DNA of 64,000 nt from JABMQB01 sp964408795 (GTDB lineage Bacteria; Bacteroidota; Bacteroidia; Bacteroidales; Prolixibacteraceae), in the NCBI GenBank assembly GCA_964408795.1, contig CAYPAW010000100.1, forward strand, positions 1-64,000. The letters run 5' to 3'. The position numbers and the translations under genes are program-made. Position 1 is the first letter of the stretch, and every line of letters starts with the position of its first letter. The notes beneath the pieces were generated by a model that was not told the DNA's origin, did not search any database, and was given only the letters and a program-made list of their open reading frames with translations. This document shows positions 36,344 to 43,891 of the stretch, piece after piece.

Positions 36344-36398
36344 GCTGTTGTATTTGCTGTATTAAAGGACTTTCAAGAAGAGCAATCTCATTAGATTT

Positions 36399-36412
36399 TG
36401 CAAACGTTTTTA
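36399..36412. promoter_or_regulatory. Putative LacI-family operator 2 (TGCAAAC/GTTTTTA)
   Basis: A 14-bp near-palindrome in the same 192-bp intergenic region, 69 bp from operator 1 and about 75 bp after the susD-like stop. Two mismatches between arms. The same left arm occurs at 41693-41706. Confidence 0.5.
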
Positions 36413-36486
36413 TGAAAAAGAGCGAAGTTTGTACCTCGCTCTTTCAGAAACTTCTAAACCAATCCATGAAACAAAACCTTTTGCTC

Positions 36487-38172
36487 TTAATAGTTGTACC
36501 CGGTTAACCCCTGGATAAATTCCTCTCTGTTTAAGATGGCATCCAGTTCCTCGCTTGGCACAGGCCTTACGATATGGTAATCCTGAATATTATCGGCTGC
36601 TCCTCCTTTGTTGTAGGCTCTGACGTAGTCGATCAGTTTTCCGGTGCGTTTCAGGTCAAACCACCGCAACCCTTCACCGCAGAATTCACGGGCTCTTTCG
36701 GCAAGGATAAAATCGATGTCTATATCAGATGCAGAGATCTGCATTTCGGCTTCCTTGCCAGGTTTTGCAGCCCTTGAGCGGATTACATTGAGGTAATTGG
36801 CTGCCTCTGCCAGATTGCCTTTTAACATATCGACCTCAGCAGCAATCAGATACATTTCGGATAAGCGAATCCGTATCTGATCGAGCAGGCCGTAACGCAT
36901 TTTTGCATAATACCCGTTGTATTTGGGACTATCGAATTTTTTTAAGGCAGGAAAAGGAATATTGTAACGTATGATTGTCCCATCGGGATTATAGATATCA
37001 TCGATGTTATAATATGCATAGTTTTTCCTGCCTGGTTTGGGTTTTGAATTGATGGAAACATACAGGGCGGTATCGCCGGTTGCCGGTTCAGTGATATCGT
37101 TGTATCTGTTTTTCATCCATACGGTTCTGAAGGAAGCCTGATACCGGCTATCGGCGGTTTCATCAAACAGGTCAAACAAAGCTTTGGTGGGATAGGTAAA
37201 CGAAGGATCCCCCCAGCTATCGCCATCTTTGAATCCATACTCATACGACATGATCAGGTAGGCACTGGCTTTCATATAATTAAATTTGAAATACTGCCAC
37301 CACCGGTTTCCGTAGCGTTCCACATTATTTTCCAGGGTGCTGAAGGTAATTTTATACAATGCTTCCTTGTTGTCTTTGTTGTTGTCTTCATGCCATAGTT
37401 CTTCGTAATCATCGTACAATTCCACTCCCCATTCTGTCTGATTGTTAATAACTTCATCCGCAGCATTTTTTGCTATGGTTAAATATTCGTCTTTTTTCTC
37501 CTCAACATGATAAGCGCCGGAAAGGGCAGTGCGGGCCAACAATCCGAGTGCTGCTTTTTTTGTCACCCGGCCTGGCTGTGCTTCCTGCAAAGAGGCATTT
37601 TCAGCGGCATACTGTAAATCACTGATAATAACTTCGTAAAACTCGGGAACTGTGCTTCTTTTGGCTGTTAATTTCACTTCCCGTGTAGGGGTGGAATTCA
37701 AAACAACAGGCCCCCATTGTTCCACGATGTGCCAGTTATACCATGCCCTCAGAAATTTAAATTCCGAGAGGATTTGGGCTTTTTTTACCGGATCATTGAA
37801 ATCTACCTTATCGTTTTCTACGAAATCAATGCCATAATTGGCCATGTTCATACCTTCGTATACATATTCCCATACGGCTCCGCCTCCACTATCATCATAG
37901 GGTTGCAATCCTTCGTATTGGGTTATTTGTTTCCATCCGGGGCAATCCCACAGATCGGTACCGGTTTCAAAAAGGGTAAATCCATATTCGCTGCAATACA
38001 TTTTTTGTTGCCATTTGTAGGCTGAGGCAATTAAGGTTTCTATTCCCTCCGGAGTACTCCATATCGCCTCACCCGTGAGGCCTGACGGATTGTATTCCTC
38101 AAGGTTACATGCACTGGCAAGAAGCAAAAGGGGACCCATCGAAAAGCTGATTATTCTATTGCGTAGTTTCAT
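36487..38172 (-). CDS. SusD/RagB-family glycan-binding outer-membrane lipoprotein
   Basis: A 561-residue lipoprotein with the signal LLLLASAC. The N-terminal half has the TPR-like helices of SusD (FKFLRAWYNWHIVEQWGP, KKAALGLLARTALSGAYH). The C-terminal half has the family-typical RIRLSEMYLIAAEVDMLKGN, then ERAREFCGEGLRWFDLKRTG. SusD proteins sit on the cell surface, bind the target glycan and form the lid of the SusC transporter. The gene follows the SusC gene by 31 nt on the same strand. Ligand specificity cannot be read from the sequence; neighbours suggest a pectic glycan. Confidence 0.95.
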   Translation of the reverse strand: MKLRNRIISFSMGPLLLLASACNLEEYNPSGLTGEAIWSTPEGIETLIASAYKWQQKMYCSEYGFTLFETGTDLWDCPGWKQITQYEGLQPYDDSGGGAVWEYVYEGMNMANYGIDFVENDKVDFNDPVKKAQILSEFKFLRAWYNWHIVEQWGPVVLNSTPTREVKLTAKRSTVPEFYEVIISDLQYAAENASLQEAQPGRVTKKAALGLLARTALSGAYHVEEKKDEYLTIAKNAADEVINNQTEWGVELYDDYEELWHEDNNKDNKEALYKITFSTLENNVERYGNRWWQYFKFNYMKASAYLIMSYEYGFKDGDSWGDPSFTYPTKALFDLFDETADSRYQASFRTVWMKNRYNDITEPATGDTALYVSINSKPKPGRKNYAYYNIDDIYNPDGTIIRYNIPFPALKKFDSPKYNGYYAKMRYGLLDQIRIRLSEMYLIAAEVDMLKGNLAEAANYLNVIRSRAAKPGKEAEMQISASDIDIDFILAERAREFCGEGLRWFDLKRTGKLIDYVRAYNKGGAADNIQDYHIVRPVPSEELDAILNREEFIQGLTGYNY

Positions 38173-38203
38173 TTTGAATCGTTTTTGCAGTTATTAAGTC
38201 TGT

Positions 38204-41200
38204 TTAAAATTCAACATTCACACCGAAAATCACCTGTCTTGAAAGGGGAGATGATTCAGAGCCTCCTCTTTCAGGATCATATTGTTTCAGTCGTTTGTCT
38301 TTCACCCAGGTTGCAAGGTTCGACCCGGTAACATAAAAGCGCGCTTTGCGGATGAAAATTCTGTCAAGCAGTTTTGCAGGCAAGCTGTAACCAAGGGATA
38401 CATTTCTGAGTTTTATGTAGGATCCGTCGGCAAACATCAACATATCGGAATAGGAGTAATTGACAATGCTGCTTTTATTGGCATCGGGTCTTGGGTATTC
38501 GTTGGATGGATTCTCCGGAGTCCAGTAGTCGAAAGCTGCCGGTCCGTTGTCCTGGCCATCCGGATTATAACGACCCAGAAACTCCCCCCAGATGGTCTGG
38601 CCCATGCGGGCATACAGGAAAAAGCTGAAGTCGAAATTTCTGATTTGAAAAGTATTCCCGAGGCCTCCTTCCCATTTGGGCACTCTGGAACCTACCGGAA
38701 TTCTGTCGTCGCCGGTTATCCGATAATCCGGAGGCGTAGGATTGCCCTCTTCATCATCCGGGCCACGCAGGTCTTTCACCTTAATATCGCCCGGTTGAAA
38801 ACTGTGCCCATTGGCATTGAACAGATCCATCTCTTCCTGCTCATCCGTCTGCCATATTCCGTCAAAAACATAGTTGTACCACGTTTGTATAGGCTCACCA
38901 ATGATCAACGAAGTTTGTTTCCCTCCATAGATAATATCTTCATCATCAATCAGACTGGTAATTTTTTCCCTGCTCCTGGTAAAGGTCAGATTGGTAGTCC
39001 ACTTAAACGCTTTTCTGTTGAAATTAAGGGTGTTTACTGTGAATTCCATGCCGTTATTTTCCGAAGCTCCGATATTCTGATATACCTGTTTGTTTTTGCC
39101 ACCTGTCGACCAGGGCAGGCTTCGGCTCAGCAGAATATCCGAAGTTTTGGTTTGATAGTAATCTGCTGTAAGACTGATATGGTTGTTGAACAAGCCGATA
39201 TCAGCACCCACGTTTAACGTGGCTGATTTTTCCCAACCCAGTTGATCGTTCCCAAACAAATAGACGACATAATAGGGAGCGGTAACATCGCCAAAGGCAA
39301 AATTTGTGGAGAGGTACATGGACGATTGAGTCCCATAGGGTGCAATGGCTGAATTGCCGGCAATGCCATAACTGGCCCGCAGTTTCAAATTGCTTAATGT
39401 GGTTGAATTCTTCAGGAAGTTTTCTTCCGATACCCTCCAGGCCACAGCGACCGATGGAAAGGAATACCATTTATTGCCTTCAGCAAGGCGGGAAGCTCCG
39501 TCATAACGTGTGGTAGCTGTCAGCAAATACTTGTCTTTGTAACTGTAATTGATCCTTCCGGCGACGGAAAAAGATGAATATTCCGTGTAGCCACTGGTTG
39601 TTTCCTTCGATTCAGTGGTATTTCCCTGCAGGTAATAGAAAAGCTGGGATGCCAGCAACTGACCATTCCCACTGGCCGTTGCATTGTCGGATATACTTCT
39701 TATCCAACTGGTAAGACCCGTAATTTTTACATTGTGGGCCCCGAAATCTTTTTCATAGGTTAAAATATTATCCCAGTTGATAAACTGTGATGTAGAAGAC
39801 GAATAGGATGATTCGCAGGTCCCTCCCAGAAGTGAAATGGAGTGACTCGCATTGTAGACACCCCTGCGATAGGAATACAGATTCACAGCGAGGTTGCTTT
39901 TAAAATCAAGACCTTTCAGGGGATTGATCTCCAGGTAACCGCCCAGATTGTTGTTGGTTGAGATCCGGTCATCGGCAGCCATATCCGGTATTTCATCGGC
40001 CAGGGGGGAGATGATGCCTGTATTCCCTCCAATGGGATATAGGTTGATGTTCCCGTTTTCGTCGTACGGTTCTCCGAAAGGAGAAGTATACAAAGCCAGT
40101 TTGATCGGGTCTTTTCTGCGATCCAGATTGTAATAGGTAAGCTGTGAATTGATGCCTGCTTTTGCCCAGTCGGTCAGGTTGTGGTTCAGGTTCAGACGTA
40201 CCATGAATTTATCGAGGTTGTCGTTTTTATACATTCCTCCTTCGTTCAAATAGGCCAGGCTGACCAGGGATTGCGTTTTTTCCGTACCCCCCGAAATGGT
40301 AACCGAATGGTTTTGCAGGGTTCCGTTGTGGAGCAACAGATCCTGCCAGTTGACCCATTTATCGTTCTGTATGGCATTCCATTCGTGTTCTGTAAAAATG
40401 GTCGGATCGTCTGCTGAAGATTCCCATAATCCTGCCGTACGGTTGGCTTCGCGCCTCAACTGGATATAATCCTCTCCGGTGCGCACATCGGGATAACGGG
40501 TCATTCCATTGATTCCGTAGTATCCGTTGTAGGCCACCTTTAATTCTCCCGACTGACCTTTCTTTGTCGTAATGATGATGACCCCATTGGCGCCCTGGGA
40601 ACCATAGATTGCCGTGGATGATGCATCTTTCAGAACATTGATGGATTCAATATCGGAGACATTGATATCCTCAAAGTTTGCTCCCTGGACACCATCAATA
40701 ATAAACAGAGGGGCATTGCTTCCGTTAATGGAACGGTTTCCCCGGACCAGGATGTCGACACTGGCACCCGCAGCCCCCGATTCCCGGGTGATGGTCATGC
40801 CGGTTACCATCCCCTGGATGGCTTCAATGGCATTGTTGGTCGGTGTCCGCACTATGTCTTCGTTCTTAACAACGCTTACCGCACCGGTCAGGTCCCGCTT
40901 TTTGACCACTCCATACCCTATGGCCACCACTTCATCGAGCCCGATGACATCTTCCTCCAGGGCAACATCCAGGGTCGTCCGGTTCTCAACCCTGATTTCC
41001 CGGGATTTCATGCCTATAAACGAATAGACCAGAATATCATCCGGGGCAATCCCCTCCAGGATATAGATCCCATTAACATCGGCAACCGTACCCCGGTTGG
41101 TTCCTTTGATCATAACCGTAGCCCCGGGAAGGGGCTCTCCGGAAACATTGGTAATCGTGCCGGAAACCCGCCCCGGCTGATTGGCTCCGGAGACCCATCC

Positions 41201-41320
41201 GGACCCCCGGAAACCGGAGAGTGCGAAAAACAGCATCATCGCTGCTACGATCTTTACAAATACGGAAAAATCCGCTTTGTTTTTCGAATACGAAAAATCA
41301 AACAAAGAATAAGACTTCAT
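38204..41320 (-). CDS. SusC/RagA-family TonB-dependent outer-membrane transporter
   Basis: A 1038-residue TonB-linked receptor. After a signal sequence (MMLFFALSGF), residues about 50-130 form the carboxypeptidase-D-like regulatory domain (GTITNVSGEPLPGATVMIKG, then GMKSREIRVE). The plug follows (GYGVVKKRDLTGAVS, then ILVRGNRSINGSNAPLFIID), then a beta-barrel of about 800 residues ending in the aromatic-rich VIFGVNVEF. It imports oligosaccharides across the outer membrane using TonB energy and pairs with the SusD protein encoded downstream. The first gene of the minus block, it starts 305 bp from a LacI-type operator in a divergent intergenic region. Confidence 0.96.
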   Translation of the reverse strand: MKSYSLFDFSYSKNKADFSVFVKIVAAMMLFFALSGFRGSGWVSGANQPGRVSGTITNVSGEPLPGATVMIKGTNRGTVADVNGIYILEGIAPDDILVYSFIGMKSREIRVENRTTLDVALEEDVIGLDEVVAIGYGVVKKRDLTGAVSVVKNEDIVRTPTNNAIEAIQGMVTGMTITRESGAAGASVDILVRGNRSINGSNAPLFIIDGVQGANFEDINVSDIESINVLKDASSTAIYGSQGANGVIIITTKKGQSGELKVAYNGYYGINGMTRYPDVRTGEDYIQLRREANRTAGLWESSADDPTIFTEHEWNAIQNDKWVNWQDLLLHNGTLQNHSVTISGGTEKTQSLVSLAYLNEGGMYKNDNLDKFMVRLNLNHNLTDWAKAGINSQLTYYNLDRRKDPIKLALYTSPFGEPYDENGNINLYPIGGNTGIISPLADEIPDMAADDRISTNNNLGGYLEINPLKGLDFKSNLAVNLYSYRRGVYNASHSISLLGGTCESSYSSSTSQFINWDNILTYEKDFGAHNVKITGLTSWIRSISDNATASGNGQLLASQLFYYLQGNTTESKETTSGYTEYSSFSVAGRINYSYKDKYLLTATTRYDGASRLAEGNKWYSFPSVAVAWRVSEENFLKNSTTLSNLKLRASYGIAGNSAIAPYGTQSSMYLSTNFAFGDVTAPYYVVYLFGNDQLGWEKSATLNVGADIGLFNNHISLTADYYQTKTSDILLSRSLPWSTGGKNKQVYQNIGASENNGMEFTVNTLNFNRKAFKWTTNLTFTRSREKITSLIDDEDIIYGGKQTSLIIGEPIQTWYNYVFDGIWQTDEQEEMDLFNANGHSFQPGDIKVKDLRGPDDEEGNPTPPDYRITGDDRIPVGSRVPKWEGGLGNTFQIRNFDFSFFLYARMGQTIWGEFLGRYNPDGQDNGPAAFDYWTPENPSNEYPRPDANKSSIVNYSYSDMLMFADGSYIKLRNVSLGYSLPAKLLDRIFIRKARFYVTGSNLATWVKDKRLKQYDPERGGSESSPLSRQVIFGVNVEF

Positions 41321-41625
41321 AGGAATAAAATTATTATAAGATTTTGCATATCAGGTATATCAATGTATGTTCAATTTCCCCGGCCTACAAAATTCATCCC
41401 GTTGGGATTTATCGGAACCGGAACGGAACTTGTTTCACACGCATTAACTCAATGATTCCGTTTTGTAATGTCCAAAATCGGAATGAACACAGCTCTCGAA
41501 AGAAAACCAGACAATCCTGCTATCCACTCATTCTTTCTTTTTGCACTGGTTATTAAGCAGTACCGGAAAAAAGAACAAAATGCCTTCTCATCTATTCACA
41601 AAACTATAAAAAATATTTCAAAAAA

Positions 41626-41639
41626 TGATAACGTTTACA
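41626..41639. promoter_or_regulatory. Putative LacI-family operator 3 (TGATAAC/GTTTACA)
   Basis: A 14-bp near-palindrome (two mismatches) with the same right arm as operator 1. It lies 20 bp upstream of the TAnnTTTG candidate for the SusC gene (complement of 41599-41606). Confidence 0.55.
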
Positions 41640-41692
41640 TACTAAAAAAACCTAATTATAAAGGATTTTAGATTCTTATTTATTAACATTGA

Positions 41693-41706
41693 TGCAAACG
41701 TTTTTT
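41693..41706. promoter_or_regulatory. Putative LacI-family operator 4 (TGCAAAC/GTTTTTT)
   Basis: A near-palindrome about 15 bp upstream of the -7 box at 41721-41728, so it covers where the -33 region of the permease promoter should lie. Its left arm matches operator 2. Confidence 0.55.
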
Positions 41707-41720
41707 TAAATATTTCTTTG

Positions 41721-41728
41721 TAGATTTG
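41721..41728 (+). promoter_or_regulatory. Candidate Bacteroidetes -7 box (TAGATTTG) for the permease operon
   Basis: Exact fit to TAnnTTTG, 43 nt before the ATG at 41772, preceded by operator 4. Confidence 0.6.
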
Positions 41729-41771
41729 TAACAGATCGAACAACAACGATTCAAACCATATCCACTAATCT

Positions 41772-43265
41772 ATGAATACAGACCCGCAAAAAGCTGGTTC
41801 AGATCAGACCTTAATTCAACGGTTGGATGCTTTGTATGAATACGATCGGGAACCGGTATCAGAAAAAAAGCTGCATGGGTGGAAAACCTTTATAGCCATG
41901 TTTTCCGGGGAACATGTTGCCGGTACGGAATTTGTTTTGGGTCCTTTGATGGTCATGCACGGTGTTTCGGCCGTTGATTTCATCTGGGGCTTACTGGTTG
42001 GCAACACCCTGGCAGTTCTTAGCTGGGCGTTCCTGACGGCCCCGGTAGGGGTTAAAACGCGGTTGACCATTTACTGGCAATTGAAAAGAGTCATCGGACC
42101 CTATCTGACCGTTGCCTACAGTGCTTTTTATGCGATTGTTCTATGCCTGCTGGCGGGAGCCATGGTCAATGTGGCTGTAACATCCGTATCCATTCCGTTT
42201 GGCATACCGAATCCCGATTATGTGGCAGGGGATATCCTCCCAAGTATTGAATGGATCTTAATTGCAGTCATCGTAGGAACCGTTATTGCTATCCTGGCTG
42301 TCCTGGGATTTGAGAAAATTGCCCAGTTTTCAAAAATATGCGCTCCCTGGATGATTCTGGTCTTTTTTGCGGCAGCCATTGCGGTTATGGCTAAACTGAA
42401 AACCGGCATAACCGGGAATTTCTGGGAAATTATGAGTACTAAGATATTTACCGGGGAACCCATCGGCAACAATACCAAATACACCTTTTGGCATGTAGCG
42501 GGATTTGCCTGGTTATGCAATGCACACCAGCACATGGGGATGTCGGATATTACCATCTTCCGGTATGCAAAAAAATGGACCCAGGGTTTTGCTTCGGCTT
42601 TTGGGATGTTCCTGGGTCACTTTGGAGCCTGGATCGCTTCAGGCATCTTATGTGCGGCCTATCTGGCCGAGGGATTCACCAATCCACAGCCGGGGACCAT
42701 CGCCCTTTACGGAGCAGGCCTGGCGGGAGCCATCTGCGTGGTCATTGCCGGATGGACTACCGCCAATCCCACCCTCTACAGAGCCGGCCTGGCCCTCCAG
42801 GTGGCAACCCCCAACTGGAAACGGTGGAAGGTGACGTTCGCTGCCGGAGCATTTATGATTTTTACAGCATGCATACCGGCCGTCAATGCAAACCTCGACC
42901 GGATAGTGGCATATTACGGATTGTTCTTTGTTCCCCTGGGAGCTTTTATTATCATCGATATCTGGCTGTTTCCAAAAATCGGTCTGGTCAGCCATTATAC
43001 CGAAAAAAGAAACAAACAGTTCAGCTGGCCCGCACTAATTGCCTGGTTCACACCGTTTCTGGTCTCCTTGTTTGTGTACGGGAAAGACAATTTCCCGTTC
43101 CTCCAACGAATCGTTGACGGAAATCTGCCGGCATGGCTCGAAAACCTCAAAATGGATATTACCTTTCTGGTAGGTCCCGAGTGGATCATAGCCGCTTTGC
43201 TCTATCTGATCCTCGGATACATTCAACAAAAAATCATGCGAAAAAAACAAACAATAACGGACTGA
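41772..43265 (+). CDS. NCS1-type (purine/cytosine permease-like) transporter
   Basis: A 497-residue inner-membrane protein with about 12 helices. The N-terminal GWKTFIAMFSGEHVAGTEFVLGP and the FWHVAGFAWLCNAHQHMGMSD segment resemble nucleobase:cation-symporter-1 family members. NCS1 proteins classically carry purines, cytosine, hydantoins or thiamine precursors. The position opposite SusC, under shared LacI-type operators and ahead of rhamnosidase and GH127 genes, suggests a sugar-derived substrate instead, but this is inference. The downstream 62-aa membrane protein may be its partner. Confidence 0.82.
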   Translation: MNTDPQKAGSDQTLIQRLDALYEYDREPVSEKKLHGWKTFIAMFSGEHVAGTEFVLGPLMVMHGVSAVDFIWGLLVGNTLAVLSWAFLTAPVGVKTRLTIYWQLKRVIGPYLTVAYSAFYAIVLCLLAGAMVNVAVTSVSIPFGIPNPDYVAGDILPSIEWILIAVIVGTVIAILAVLGFEKIAQFSKICAPWMILVFFAAAIAVMAKLKTGITGNFWEIMSTKIFTGEPIGNNTKYTFWHVAGFAWLCNAHQHMGMSDITIFRYAKKWTQGFASAFGMFLGHFGAWIASGILCAAYLAEGFTNPQPGTIALYGAGLAGAICVVIAGWTTANPTLYRAGLALQVATPNWKRWKVTFAAGAFMIFTACIPAVNANLDRIVAYYGLFFVPLGAFIIIDIWLFPKIGLVSHYTEKRNKQFSWPALIAWFTPFLVSLFVYGKDNFPFLQRIVDGNLPAWLENLKMDITFLVGPEWIIAALLYLILGYIQQKIMRKKQTITD

Positions 43266-43338
43266 AGAAAAAAAAAAGAAATCCAACCTGTTCAAAATGA
43301 AAGAAACAAAAAAACGCCACAGAGTGGGAACTTCATTC

Positions 43339-43399
43339 AACCCGGGGCAATACCCCGGGTTAACAAAACAATAAATAACCACCCACCCTGAAAGGGCAG
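43339..43399. repeat. Interspersed hairpin repeat, copy A
   Basis: Contains the hairpin AACCCGGGG-CAATA-CCCCGGGTT (43339-43361), arms perfect over 9 bp, and the small hairpin CCCTGAAAGGGCAG at 43386-43399. A third small hairpin, CCAC-AGA-GTGG, is at about 43317-43327. It lies between the permease and the 62-aa gene in the same orientation as copy B. Confidence 0.85.
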
Positions 43400-43458
43400 A
43401 ATATAAGAAATGGTTTATTTCAGGAAAAATAACGATAAGAATCAACAAGCAGAATAAG

Positions 43459-43647
43459 ATGAAAAAATTACTCATTGTCATCTCATTTACCGGTTTGGCG
43501 CTCACTATTGTTCCTTCTTTGTTGGTATTTAAGGGGCTCATCGGTGTGAACAGCCATTTCTGGCTGATGGCAATCGGAATGGTGTTGTGGTTTGCTACCG
43601 CTCCTTTCTGGATGAAGAGCAAATCGCTGGAAGAAAAGGAAGAATAG
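43459..43647 (+). CDS. Small two-helix membrane protein
   Basis: A 62-residue protein with two hydrophobic segments (LLIVISFTGLALTIVPSLLV and FWLMAIGMVLWFATAPFW) and a charged tail (KSKSLEEKEE). Small proteins of this kind are often found beside transporter genes in Bacteroidetes. It follows the NCS1 permease in the same direction, across repeat copy A, and precedes the GH78 gene. Its function is unknown. Regular hydrophobic pattern, Lys start and acidic end make a chance frame unlikely. The leader sequence resembles that of the GH127 gene. Confidence 0.75.
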   Translation: MKKLLIVISFTGLALTIVPSLLVFKGLIGVNSHFWLMAIGMVLWFATAPFWMKSKSLEEKEE

Positions 43648-43891
43648 TTATGCACTGAAGTTTCACCATTCAATGGTATATTGATAACATATTGAATTTC
43701 AATGGTTGCCTTGTGTACTATTTCGTCCTTGTGTGCCTTGGTGGCAAGAATTCTTGTGCTGCCAATACACGAATTCGCAAATATTCACCGAAAATGAAGC
43801 AGAAAGGGAGTCTGTAAAATCCAGATTTTGATTCTTTTTTAAAGGCACCCATTGATTCACAGGGTCAGAATAAGATAAGCAAACCAAGTGC

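Larger units (their letters stand above)
41321..41771. other. Divergent regulatory region between SusC and NCS1 permease genes
   Basis: A 451-bp gap between oppositely oriented operons. The half near the permease is AT-rich and holds two LacI-type sites and a -7 box. A second TAnnTTTG candidate for the SusC side is the complement of 41599-41606. No gene is credible in it. Confidence 0.7.

Noticed and set aside
43648..43891. Possible small RNA or gene before the GH78 gene (TTGTGTGCCTTGGTGGC region)
   Set aside because: The sequence resembles degenerate intergenic DNA often seen in Bacteroidetes; no promoter, terminator or frame supports a gene.
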